NCBI RefSeq assembly: GCF_029350975.1
Contig: NZ_JARKMR010000001.1
Location: 1,302,001-1,366,000 of the forward strand
Direction of reading: 5' to 3'
Source: Maribacter zhoushanensis
GTDB taxonomy: Bacteria; Bacteroidota; Bacteroidia; Flavobacteriales; Flavobacteriaceae
Length of the DNA stretch: 64,000 bases
Of this stretch, positions 55,710-63,337 are shown one piece after another. The notes beneath the pieces are model-generated. The model searched no databases and had not been told where the DNA came from. It worked only from the letters and a program-made list of their open reading frames with translations. The position numbers and the translations under genes are program-made. Every line of letters starts with the position of its first letter. The stretch's first letter is position 1.

Positions 55710-56297
55710 TTATTGCTTGTGAGTAGGTTTGCCAATTTTGAGATAATGTATGTATTCTGTATTCGGATCAAGAAATCGAAACAGTTGTGTTCTTATTGTA
55801 GGTAGCTGAAAGTCATTTTTATCATAAACCTCTAATAAAAGCGATGCGTAATCTGAACGCGAAAAGCTTTGTTTTTTAGTAGTTATTTCAGATACTCGCT
55901 GATTGAATAGAATGCTTTTTGGTTGTGCTTTATTTCTATAATGAATCAATGGTACTGTTTTTACAATTTTAGCGAGTTCATAATTATAACGTTTAGCATT
56001 TATCTTTAAAGAATCTCCTAAAGCAAAATCGCTCACTACTTCATAAGTACTATCCTGGCCTATTTTGTTTAGAATTTTTACATAATTTTCGTAAGTGCCA
56101 TCAGCAATAACATTTTTAGTAATTAATTCTTCTTCAAAATTTTCTAATATGCTTAAAAGCGAAGCGTGATATGCAGGGTATTCTTTTTCAATGGCGTCAT
56201 TAATAGCTTCATCGTATGTCATCGTATTTGTTTGGGCGGCTAATACATTAAAAAATAAGAGATATATAAAAAGAAATAGGTACTTGTATAATTTCAT
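55710..56297 (-). CDS. Secreted protein of unknown function
   Basis: The 195-residue protein has a signal peptide (MKLYKYLFLFIYLLFFNVLA, cleavage before AQ). The mature part is alpha-helical in its first half (DEAINDAIEKEYPAYHASLLSILENFEEEL) and mixed after that. There are no cysteines and no recognisable domain. It lies convergent to the amidohydrolase gene and divergent from a small membrane protein gene. I do not recognise it, and the coding call rests on length, signal peptide and codon pattern. Confidence 0.75.
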   Translation of the reverse strand: MKLYKYLFLFIYLLFFNVLAAQTNTMTYDEAINDAIEKEYPAYHASLLSILENFEEELITKNVIADGTYENYVKILNKIGQDSTYEVVSDFALGDSLKINAKRYNYELAKIVKTVPLIHYRNKAQPKSILFNQRVSEITTKKQSFSRSDYASLLLEVYDKNDFQLPTIRTQLFRFLDPNTEYIHYLKIGKPTHKQ

Positions 56298-56394
56298 GAA
56301 GTAAGAATATACTGTTCTATTTGAAATATAGTACTTTATATTGTATTTGATTTTATAACTTTAAGGAATACGTAATTTTAAAAACCATCCAACT

Positions 56395-56613
56395 ATGGAA
56401 ACATCTTCAGATTTCTCATTTGTAATAGGTGCTTGGCAGTCTTTTTTAATCTTAGCGCTTTTAGTTTGGGTATATTGTATTGTTGATGTTTTAAGACATA
56501 AATTCAAAAACGATGGTAAAATCACATGGTTTTTAATTGTTTTATTTCTTCCAGTTTTGGGTTCTATTCTTTATTTGTCTTCAGGAAAAAATAGACGTAT
56601 TTTAAAAGTTTAA
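56395..56613 (+). CDS. PLDc_N-type two-helix membrane protein
   Basis: The 72-residue protein has two membrane segments (about 14-29 and 43-58) separated by a charged loop (DVLRHKFKNDGKITW). The pattern WVYCIVDVLR...ITWFLIVLFLPVLGSILYL is that of the phospholipase D nuclease N-terminal (PLDc_N) family. This family also occurs as stand-alone small proteins; no enzymatic part is present. It is the likely first gene before the helicase, 120 bp upstream, but the helicase has its own promoter box. Confidence 0.85.
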   Translation: METSSDFSFVIGAWQSFLILALLVWVYCIVDVLRHKFKNDGKITWFLIVLFLPVLGSILYLSSGKNRRILKV

Positions 56614-56708
56614 TCTGAGCTCTATTTATAATTCTACATTTTCATAGCTACTTTTATATTAATTACCGATAATTCTCTCACTATACGTGATTTGTCAACT
56701 AATCAGCA

Positions 56709-56716
56709 TAGCTTTG
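56709..56716 (+). promoter_or_regulatory. Bacteroidota -7 element of the helicase gene (TAGCTTTG)
   Basis: TAGCTTTG matches TAnnTTTG and lies 25 bases before ATG 56742. Confidence 0.5.
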
Positions 56717-56741
56717 CAGCTGAAATACAAAAGTGATTGTT

Positions 56742-58097
56742 ATGCCGTTGTTTACCGATTTAAAAATATCTAGAAACTTAGAAAAAGCACTTGATGATCT
56801 AGGTTTTGAAAATACTACTCCCATTCAAGAGAAAGCTTTTCCTATTGTAATGAGTGGTAGTGATGTTGTTGGTATAGCGCAAACAGGTACTGGTAAGACT
56901 TTTGCTTATTTGCTTCCTATTTTAAACACGTTGAAATTTTCTAAAGATATACACCCTAAGGTTATAATTCTTGTACCTACGCGTGAGTTGGTAGTACAGG
57001 TGGTAGAAGAGGCAGAGAAGCTGGCTAAATATTCTGGAACTAGAATTTTAGGTGTGTTTGGTGGTAAAAGTATGTTGCGCCAAAAAGAGGCTTTGGCATT
57101 GGGTACAGATGTATTAGTGGCAACACCTGCTAGACTGTATGATCTTATTCTAACGAAAGCGGTTCAATTAAAACAAGTGAAGAAGCTTGTTATCGATGAG
57201 GTAGATGTAATGTTAGATCTTGGTTTTAGATTTCAACTTGTAAATATTTTTGAACTCTTGCCACAGAAAAGGCAGAACATTATGTTTTCTGCCACGATGA
57301 CCGATGATATTGAATTATTTATTACCGACTTCTTTATAGGTGTTCAAAAAATTGCCATAGCCGTTAGTGGTACTCCTTTAGAGAACATTACGCAATACGG
57401 TTACGCTACTCCTAATTTTTATACAAAAGTGAACCTGTTGGTGAACTTATTACAGAATGTAGAAACCTATCATAAGGTTTTGGTGTTTGTTTCAAGTAAG
57501 CGCAGTGCAGATTTATTGTTCAAAGAATTGGCAGAGTTCTTTAGTGAAGAGATATGTATTATACATTCTAACAAAACGCAAAACTACAGATTACGCTCCA
57601 TTAATCAGTTTGACGAAGGTAAGAACCGAATTTTGGTAACTACAGATGTTATGGCACGTGGATTGGATCTGCAAGAGATATCTCATGTAATAAATTTTGA
57701 TACTCCAGCATATCCTGAAAATTACATGCACCGTATTGGTAGAACCGGTAGGGCAGAGAAAGAGGGTACTTCTATTTTGCTGTTTACAGAAAAAGAAGAA
57801 GAAGCAAAGAATGCCATAGAGGACCTAATGTCACACAAAGTAAATCAACTACCGTTACCTGAGGGAGTTGAAATTGCCACTCAACTTACTTTTGACGAGC
57901 AACCTAAGCATAGAGAGCGTGAAAATCCTTTAAATATAAACGAAGAGGAGCGTGGAGCAAGTTTTCATGAGAAATCTGATAAGAACAAGAAGGAGAATCA
58001 AGGTGGCTCGTACAAGCGTATCATTAAAAAGAAGTACAGTAAACCCAAGACCCGTGGAGATAAGAACTACGGTAAACGTGGTAGAAATAAAAAATAG
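56742..58097 (+). CDS. DEAD-box ATP-dependent RNA helicase
   Basis: The 451-residue protein has the Q motif (FENTTPIQEKAFP), motif I AQTGTGKT (about 48-55), Ia PTREL, Ib TPARL, motif II DEVD (in place of DEAD), motif III SAT, and in the second RecA domain motif V TDVMARGLDL and VI HRIGRTGR. The C-terminal 80 residues are highly basic and charged, a likely RNA-binding tail. Such helicases remodel RNA in ribosome assembly or decay. I prefer ATG 56742 to GTG 56733. Confidence 0.93.
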   Translation: MPLFTDLKISRNLEKALDDLGFENTTPIQEKAFPIVMSGSDVVGIAQTGTGKTFAYLLPILNTLKFSKDIHPKVIILVPTRELVVQVVEEAEKLAKYSGTRILGVFGGKSMLRQKEALALGTDVLVATPARLYDLILTKAVQLKQVKKLVIDEVDVMLDLGFRFQLVNIFELLPQKRQNIMFSATMTDDIELFITDFFIGVQKIAIAVSGTPLENITQYGYATPNFYTKVNLLVNLLQNVETYHKVLVFVSSKRSADLLFKELAEFFSEEICIIHSNKTQNYRLRSINQFDEGKNRILVTTDVMARGLDLQEISHVINFDTPAYPENYMHRIGRTGRAEKEGTSILLFTEKEEEAKNAIEDLMSHKVNQLPLPEGVEIATQLTFDEQPKHRERENPLNINEEERGASFHEKSDKNKKENQGGSYKRIIKKKYSKPKTRGDKNYGKRGRNKK

Positions 58098-58245
58098 GTT
58101 TCATTTATTTCAAATTAATTGATTCTTTATTCTACAAATAGAATGTTCTTTTATGCCCTAGTTTTAGGGGTGTTCTAAATTTTCTACATTTAAAAACATC
58201 GATTAAATACACGTCAAATCGGTATGATGTTTTTAGACTAAAAAC

Positions 58246-58275
58246 CATTCGTCGATACTTTTTGTCTATTCGTCA
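58246..58275 (+). promoter_or_regulatory. LytTR-like direct repeats upstream of paralog C
   Basis: CATTCGTCG (58246-58254) and TATTCGTCA (58267-58275) share ATTCGTC exactly and are 21 bp apart. The first, with its flanking C, reads CCATTCGTC, one base from the AlgR consensus. The pair ends 97 bp before the ATG at 58373. Confidence 0.55.
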
Positions 58276-58372
58276 CAGATTTTTACGCTAGCCGAAAATT
58301 ATAGCAGTTTAGCGAGGGTAAGAGCCATAATTCTCAATCTGAAACTACTTTTATATTGTTCAATATTACAAT

Positions 58373-58630
58373 ATGAAAGCAATATTCACCTTACTAATAG
58401 TCATTTTCGCCGGAGCATTAGCATTGGCACAAACTCCCCTAACAGATGATAAAACTAACACTACTGAAGTGGGTGTTGTTTTGGCTGATAGCTCTGACAA
58501 TACTGGCAACGAAAAAACGATTACAATTACTGATGAAACGTCAGTAGCACGTTTGTACAGATATGCAAATGCTAGAATTAACAAAGAATTAGCGTTCGCT
58601 ACCAAGAAGTCTTACGGTAAATTGGCATAA
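58373..58630 (+). CDS. Small secreted basic protein, paralog C
   Basis: The 85-residue protein has a signal peptide (MKAIFTLLIVIFAGALALA, cleavage before Q20) and a 66-residue mature part. A threonine- and aspartate-rich middle leads to the C-terminal block VARLYRYANARINKELAF, ending GKLA. This matches paralogs at 49039 and 49701, about 9 kb away. A direct-repeat pair lies upstream. A GTGC-type hairpin follows the stop, then a 39-residue membrane peptide gene. Function unknown. Confidence 0.85.
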   Translation: MKAIFTLLIVIFAGALALAQTPLTDDKTNTTEVGVVLADSSDNTGNEKTITITDETSVARLYRYANARINKELAFATKKSYGKLA

Positions 58631-58647
58631 TCTTTGCCCTATACAAC

Positions 58648-58667
58648 AAGGTGCAATTAAGCACCTT
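58648..58667 (+). terminator. Small hairpin after paralog C
   Basis: AAGGTGC (58648-58654) and GCACCTT (58661-58667) form a 7-bp stem with a 6-base loop, 18 bp after the stop of paralog C. The following bases are AT-rich without a clean T run, so it is a weak terminator or attenuator. Confidence 0.4.
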
Positions 58668-58682
58668 ATAAATATTAAAACT

Positions 58683-58802
58683 ATGATGTTACTTTCAATT
58701 TTAATACCAGCAGTTATCGTTATTGCAACTATTGCCTTTACTTCAGAAAATGAAAAAAAAGTACGTCCAATTAAAGTACCTGTAAACAAGCGTAAGTTTT
58801 AA
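58683..58802 (+). CDS. Predicted 39-residue membrane peptide
   Basis: The frame starts with two ATGs and encodes MMLLSILIPAVIVIATIAF, a single membrane span, followed by a short basic tail (EKKVRPIKVPVNKRKF). It lies 52 bp after paralog C on the same strand. Its stop overlaps the last codon of the convergent amidohydrolase gene by 3 bp. The clean hydrophobic-then-basic layout and its position support a real gene, but 39 residues is short and chance cannot be excluded. Confidence 0.5.
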   Translation: MMLLSILIPAVIVIATIAFTSENEKKVRPIKVPVNKRKF

Positions 58803-60388
58803 TTTTTTACGCCAGGCTGCTTAATAGTATAATTACTTTTAGCTTTTGCCTCATCTACTTGGCGTTTTACATCTGCCAGTAGCGCTTTTGAATCATACAC
58901 GATTCCGTCTTTAACGGTGTATTTTACACCACCAACCCGAACCACCTCATTGTCCTCGGTAAGTTTAATAGCTCCCGTACCATACAATACTTTGAAATTT
59001 TGTAGCGGATTTTCTTCTACTATGACAAAGTCTGCCAATTTGCCAATGGTTACCGAACCTAATCTGTCATCCATACCTAATGCCTCTGCACCGTTTAGTG
59101 TAGCAGATTGTATGATTTCTAAAGGATGAAAGCCAGCTTCACGCATTAATTCAAATTCTCTTATATAGGCAAAACCATATAATTGAAAAATAAATCCGGA
59201 ATCTGATCCCGTAGTTACTCTGCCACCTCTATTTTTATATTCATTGATAAAGGTCATCCAAAGCTTATAGTTTTTTCTCCAGGCAACTTCTTGTTCTGTA
59301 CCCCAATCATGCCAGAAAGATCCATGAGATACTTTGCTAGGTTGATAAAACTCCCATAAAGATGGCAATGTGTAGTCTTCATGCCATTCAGCTCTTCTTG
59401 CGCGCTGTAAATCTCTACTGGCCTCATAGATGTTGAAAGTTGGGTCTAAGGTAAAATCAAGTTCCAATAATTCGTTCATTACATTATTCCAATGCTCAGA
59501 ATAGGGTTCAGCAGCTTGTTCCCATAATTTTCCGGCATTCTCAAAGCGATCTTGTTCGTTCTGGTAGTTATAATCCAACGGGAAATCTTGTACCGTTCTA
59601 TCATCGAACAATGCTTCTGGTAAACCGTACCAATGTTCCATAGAGGTTAATCCTGCTCGGGCAGAATGCAAAACATTCCAACGGGCAACACTCATTTGCG
59701 CATGGTGGCAGGCAGAACCTAAACCTAACTTTTTGTTTTCATCTAATGCCGCTGCCATAATTGCGGGTTCTGCTCCAAAAAACTTAATACCATCGGCACC
59801 TTTTTTGGCATTGGCACGTACCCATTCCCTTGCTTGCTCAGGAGTAGAAATAGGAATATCGTTTAGCGGATTAAAAGATTTACTCGTTTGCCCAAAAGCT
59901 GTATAAGAAATAATACGTGGAGCAATGATTTCATTTTTCTCGCTTTTATGCTTTAAATCCATCGCAATATCAATTCCTCTTCCTGCAACTTCACGAACTG
60001 TAGTAACCCCGTGAGCCATCCAAAGTTTAAATACATAATCTGGGTCTGCACCTTGTGAAACACCTCCTATATGTGTGTGCATATCAATAAAACCAGGTAT
60101 TAAATACATCCCGGTACAATCTAGTTCTTTACCACCTGCTTTTAATTGAGGTCTTTTAGAATCATCGATGGCAACACCAGGGTAGCCAACAACTTTTACA
60201 TCTTTAATAATATTGTTCTCTACCACGATGTCTATAGGACCTTGTGGTGGCGCTCCATTACCGTTAATGAGCATAACACCTCTAATGATCAATTGTGAAT
60301 GTGGACCATCACCTTCTAAAGACTGGGCGTTGACAGAAAGCAAGACAGCGAAAGTCAGTGCTGTGGCGAGCAGTAATTTGCGAAACAT
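58799..60388 (-). CDS. Secreted amidohydrolase family protein
   Basis: The 529-residue protein has a signal peptide (FAVLLSVNAQ, about residue 22). The amidohydrolase barrel carries YLIPGFIDMHTHIGG with the HxH metal motif (about 92-106), KFFGAEPAIMAAA (with a lysine, about 203), CHHAQMSVA, and TTGSDSGFIFQLYGFAYIREFELM (about 395). GKLADFVIVEENPL near the end is the usual composite-domain signature. It belongs with imidazolonepropionase-like and dipeptidase-like enzymes; the substrate is unknown. It converges on the 39-residue peptide gene. Confidence 0.9.
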   Translation of the reverse strand: MFRKLLLATALTFAVLLSVNAQSLEGDGPHSQLIIRGVMLINGNGAPPQGPIDIVVENNIIKDVKVVGYPGVAIDDSKRPQLKAGGKELDCTGMYLIPGFIDMHTHIGGVSQGADPDYVFKLWMAHGVTTVREVAGRGIDIAMDLKHKSEKNEIIAPRIISYTAFGQTSKSFNPLNDIPISTPEQAREWVRANAKKGADGIKFFGAEPAIMAAALDENKKLGLGSACHHAQMSVARWNVLHSARAGLTSMEHWYGLPEALFDDRTVQDFPLDYNYQNEQDRFENAGKLWEQAAEPYSEHWNNVMNELLELDFTLDPTFNIYEASRDLQRARRAEWHEDYTLPSLWEFYQPSKVSHGSFWHDWGTEQEVAWRKNYKLWMTFINEYKNRGGRVTTGSDSGFIFQLYGFAYIREFELMREAGFHPLEIIQSATLNGAEALGMDDRLGSVTIGKLADFVIVEENPLQNFKVLYGTGAIKLTEDNEVVRVGGVKYTVKDGIVYDSKALLADVKRQVDEAKAKSNYTIKQPGVKN

Positions 60389-60763
60389 AAAGCGGTTGTT
60401 TGAGTTAGTTACCTTAAATATAACTAAAGCACGATAAAGTGAGGTGACTGCATACCAACTTTTAATTAATTAAATATGGTTAAAGTTTGATTCTCAATAT
60501 AGGATAGTATCATCAGAGAGAACAAATAGTAGAAATAAGGTGAAGCTTTGGATTTTACCAAAATCATAGAGAAAATTAACCTTTCTTCTAAATTGTTGAA
60601 AAAAAATTTATTTTTTGGCACAGTATTTATGATCTGTTGCGGAAAATGTCCGCAGGACTTTTTCGCTTAGTCCCTAACCATTCTATAAAGTTAAGGATTT
60701 CGGTCAGGAAATCCACCGTGAGCAATTGATTATAGGTATTGTTGTGGTTAGTTTTTATTCCAA
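60389..60763. other. Intergenic region before the SUKH gene
   Basis: This 375-bp stretch has no convincing gene. It holds a small hairpin (TGCGGA at 60638 with TCCGCA at 60649, next to GTCCGCAGGAC) and, near its right end, the left arm of the inverted repeat flanking the SUKH gene (60740-60750). Confidence 0.5.
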
Positions 60764-61287
60764 TTAGGTTTCTTCATATAAAGTGTCCAGAACACCTCTG
60801 AAATAAGCTTTAAGATTTTGATGATCTTCTTCTCCAGGAAACCAATTTGCAAATTTCCAATATGTCCATTCGCCACTTTGTGTATCAGGTGGTATTAGTA
60901 GAAAGTATTGCTCCTCATTTATTCCACCAACAACAATGCTTTTTGCAAGTTGCTTGCCAATATATTCAATTTTGTCGTTACTGTAAGCTTCGATTAAAAA
61001 ACCATCAATATTCTTGAAATAGTCAATTTTATCAATTGACTCAAAAGTTGGTTCGATATCATTTGGTGCTGAAAATCCATTTGAGATGGATAAGAACTTT
61101 TTAAAGTCGGATGGGAATTCAATTCCAAGTCGTTTTTCAGTCAGATATATTTCAGTTTCTGAAGCTGGTTTACTTCCTATCCATTTATTTTTAGTCTGCT
61201 CCTGAGTAAACTCAAAATCCGCTAATTCGATTGCTTTCTCCGATATTTGCTTTAGTAGGTTGTCCATCTTTCAAATTAACCACAACA
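60740..61287. repeat. 11-bp inverted repeat bounding the SUKH gene
   Basis: TGTTGTGGTTA at 60740-60750 is exactly inverted as TAACCACAACA at 61277-61287, and the pair encloses only the SUKH gene. Beyond the right arm, CACAAC (61281) and GTTGTG (61304) form a second inverted pair 17 bp apart. This looks like the boundary of a cassette-like unit. Confidence 0.6.
60764..61267 (-). CDS. SMI1/KNR4 (SUKH) family protein
   Basis: The 167-residue protein shows the SUKH pattern: GSKPASETEIYLTEKRLGIEFPSDFKKFLSISNGF region (about 31-65), PTFESIDKIDYF, and SGEWTYWKFANWFPGEEDHQNLKAYF near the end. SUKH proteins are often immunity proteins against toxins of polymorphic secretion systems but occur also as orphan genes. 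No toxin gene is adjacent here. The flanking inverted repeat and isolation suggest a mobile or cassette-borne gene. There is no signal peptide. Confidence 0.82.
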   Translation of the reverse strand: MDNLLKQISEKAIELADFEFTQEQTKNKWIGSKPASETEIYLTEKRLGIEFPSDFKKFLSISNGFSAPNDIEPTFESIDKIDYFKNIDGFLIEAYSNDKIEYIGKQLAKSIVVGGINEEQYFLLIPPDTQSGEWTYWKFANWFPGEEDHQNLKAYFRGVLDTLYEET

Positions 61288-61724
61288 GATTTGTAAATGA
61301 AACGTTGTGCATAAAATAAGCAATTTCATTTTTGATTAGCACAAGCCAAATTTTCTAATTACTTTTCTCTTATAAATTAGCCAAATTTAAAAATTTGGCG
61401 ACCTTATAAATATACACAGACCTTGGCGAAAAGCCCTTGAATCTGGATTGAATATAGGCTTTGTTGTAATCTGTAGCGACACGTTTGAGTAAGCATGTTT
61501 CCATTCCGTTTCCGTATTTATCCGCCCGATTGAATTCCATCTGCGCAACAGTTAGCAATTTTCACAAGTTAAAAAATCAGGGTTGGAATATGGAAATTAT
61601 TTGAGGAGCTATTTTTGCTATCGAAAGCATACTTATAAATTATTATATTTTTTTCATAGACAGTTCTTGCCATTGCGTTTCACTATTCATAGGCTAGCAT
61701 CTGCGCAGAGCAAATATACCTTAG
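61268..61724. other. Degraded repeat-like sequence, no clear gene
   Basis: A 62-codon minus-strand frame (61370-61558) reads like protein (RADKYGNGMETCLLKRVATD) but has no recognisable domain. I suspect the remnant of a dispersed element rather than a gene. A perfect palindrome, GCCAAATTT with AAATTTGGC, lies at 61380-61399 within its end. The rest holds nothing I can support. Confidence 0.4.
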
Positions 61725-62330
61725 CTATTGGCACAATGAATTATAGAGCTCAATAGTTTCATTAAATCGTGCTTCACCAGCATTATAATCACCTTTGTAC
61801 TCCTTTTTAAATGCTTCACATTTTAAAAGAAATGGTTTAATGATGTTATTCATGTTTTTCTTTTTTCTGATGTCATACCAGCCCCCATTAGGCATTTTAA
61901 TAGTGTAATGGTAAGAATCCATTTTGCTTCCACCTTCTTTAAAATCCCCAAACGGACTCCCTGGGGTATATTTTGTTGAAGTCGTAGGCCTATAGGTGTC
62001 ATTTGAATAGGTTTTTATTTTTCCGTCAACGGACCTTAATAAATATCGCACATATTTATCTGGCTTGCTAGGTTTTAAGGGTACTCTATCAATCGAAATC
62101 TCGTTTATGAATAAGGTTGTAACGTTTCTAAGAATTTTCTTTTCCTTTATTTTAATTTCGGTTCCGTCTTCTTTCTTGTAAGTTATATTTTTTAGATAGC
62201 CCTGTGCTGTTCGTGTATAATTTAAATTTTCACAGTGAATTGTATCTTTTTCGACCACATAATAATCTTGGGAATTACTGAAGTTGAAACTCAAAATTCC
62301 AAGTACAAAGAATAGAATTGTTTTTTGCAT
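61725..62330 (-). CDS. Secreted protein of unknown function
   Basis: The 201-residue protein has a signal peptide (MQKTILFFVLGILSFNFSNS, cleavage before QD). The mature part is basic and beta-rich at first (VVEKDTIHCENLNYTRTAQGYLKNITYKKEDGTEI), with a later TIKMPNGGWYDIRKKKNMNNII and a C-terminal helical stretch. Three cysteines are present. The early part resembles the short repeats of Bacteroidota proteins that describe a data type then a value, but I cannot name a family. It lies alone on the minus strand in the accessory tail. Confidence 0.72.
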   Translation of the reverse strand: MQKTILFFVLGILSFNFSNSQDYYVVEKDTIHCENLNYTRTAQGYLKNITYKKEDGTEIKIKEKKILRNVTTLFINEISIDRVPLKPSKPDKYVRYLLRSVDGKIKTYSNDTYRPTTSTKYTPGSPFGDFKEGGSKMDSYHYTIKMPNGGWYDIRKKKNMNNIIKPFLLKCEAFKKEYKGDYNAGEARFNETIELYNSLCQ

Positions 62331-62426
62331 TATTTTTTTAAAATTGGTTAGAGGTTTTTAAAACGAATAAATGAAAATAATGTTGTTCACACTTTTACTT
62401 AGTAATTTGTTTTGGAGCTATTGATT

Positions 62427-62551
62427 ACAACGTGTTTGTATAAGATTAACTGTTTGATTTAAGCACTAAACTTAGCAAATAAATCACAGATAGAAAGTTC
62501 GCGAGGACTTTCGTAAACAAGCTAAAACCAATAATAAATTTTATACGTTGT
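62427..62551. repeat. Spacer bounded by inverted ACAACG / CGTTGT
   Basis: ACAACG (62427-62432) and CGTTGT (62546-62551) are inverted at the two ends of the non-coding spacer between the genes at 61725 and 62541. The right arm runs into the last codons of the latter gene. The same ACAAC/GTTGT words flank the SUKH gene. Confidence 0.4.
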
Positions 62552-62924
62552 TGTGTGTAGTTTGTTTTTTATTGGTAATTGATTTCTTTTTCCCGCGAAA
62601 GAATAAAAATAGATTGATAAACAGCATAATTCCCAAGTATATGGAAAAACCTCCAATTTTATAAGTTAGCTTTTCAATTAATTCTTGATAATTATTAGTT
62701 GTTAATTGAAGTTCTAAAATAAGAAGAGCAAATCCTATATTTAATAAATAGAACCCTGTTTCAAATAATTTATTTGTTGCAAGTGCAATGTCTTCTCGAC
62801 CTTGAAATATGTCTAGCATATATATTCTTCCATTCTTGAATAACGTTTTAGAAACATATAACGTTAGGAGTATTGCTATTGGTAAATAAATTGCATAACC
62901 GATTAAAATTTTTGTAGTGGTCAT
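62541..62924 (-). CDS. Small membrane protein, twin 1 (GbsR-linked)
   Basis: The 127-residue protein has about three membrane segments (6-24, 55-71, 88-108). It is a paralog of the next gene upstream: both begin IGYxIYL, have an F/YNNG or FKNG before a charged loop, then NKL...GYYLLNIG-type (NKLFETGFYLLNIGFALLI) and a final membrane helix. It ends with a basic tail (RGKKKSITNKKQTTHNN). It lies 11 bp after its twin and is likely in one operon with it. The function of this family is unknown to me. Confidence 0.8.
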   Translation of the reverse strand: MTTTKILIGYAIYLPIAILLTLYVSKTLFKNGRIYMLDIFQGREDIALATNKLFETGFYLLNIGFALLILELQLTTNNYQELIEKLTYKIGGFSIYLGIMLFINLFLFFRGKKKSITNKKQTTHNNV

Positions 62925-62935
62925 AATTTTTTAAA

Positions 62936-63280
62936 TTAAGTTAATTTATGAATGAATTTTTTGATTAGATAAATGTTAGAATAATGGAGTATAGAAATAG
63001 TTAGAATTATTATAGATATTTTTTTTGAAATCGTTTCAATCAGTATCAATTCGGTATTAATTTTATTCCATTGGATAATTGTAATTGCTGAGTAGCCAAT
63101 ATTTAATAGATAATACCCGATTAATAATAGTTTGTTTATTTGAATTGATAATTCAATATCCTTTTTCAATAGGTTCTTAATGAATATGTTACCGTTATTG
63201 TAGCATATGTTTCCAACTCGATATATAATAATCGTAGTTAGGGTTAAGTATATTCCATATCCAATGATATTTAAGTTCAT
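62936..63280 (-). CDS. Small membrane protein, twin 2 (GbsR-linked)
   Basis: The 114-residue protein has about three membrane segments. IIGYGIYLTLTTIIIYRVGN, CYNNGNIFIKNLL and NKLLLIGYYLLNIGYSAITII align with the twin gene 11 bp downstream. The length is slightly shorter and there is no basic tail. It follows the GbsR-type regulator by 57 bp, and a palindromic operator at 63296-63319 lies just before its start. Tandem twins under one local regulator suggest a two-component membrane unit, but this is inference. Confidence 0.8.
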   Translation of the reverse strand: MNLNIIGYGIYLTLTTIIIYRVGNICYNNGNIFIKNLLKKDIELSIQINKLLLIGYYLLNIGYSAITIIQWNKINTELILIETISKKISIIILTISILHYSNIYLIKKFIHKLT

Positions 63281-63295
63281 TCACTTTTATTATTG

Positions 63296-63319
63296 AAGTT
63301 TCAGAAATAATTGAAACTT
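63296..63319 (-). promoter_or_regulatory. Palindromic operator before the twin membrane genes
   Basis: AAGTTTCA and TGAAACTT are exact inverted arms separated by 8 bp. The same sequence, with one arm mismatch, lies before the GbsR gene at 63866-63889. The arms fit a dimeric winged-helix regulator. Confidence 0.65.
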
Positions 63320-63337
63320 TGAATTATTTTTTTTTTT

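Noticed and set aside
58156-58169. Hairpin CCCTA-GTTT-TAGGG after the helicase as a terminator.
   Set aside because: The stem is only 5 bp and is not followed by a T run.
61277-61309. Integron attC site at CACAAC...GTTGTG.
   Set aside because: The core does not fit the attC consensus (GTTRRRY and RYYYAAC) and no integrase is in the window. I keep only the neutral term cassette-like.
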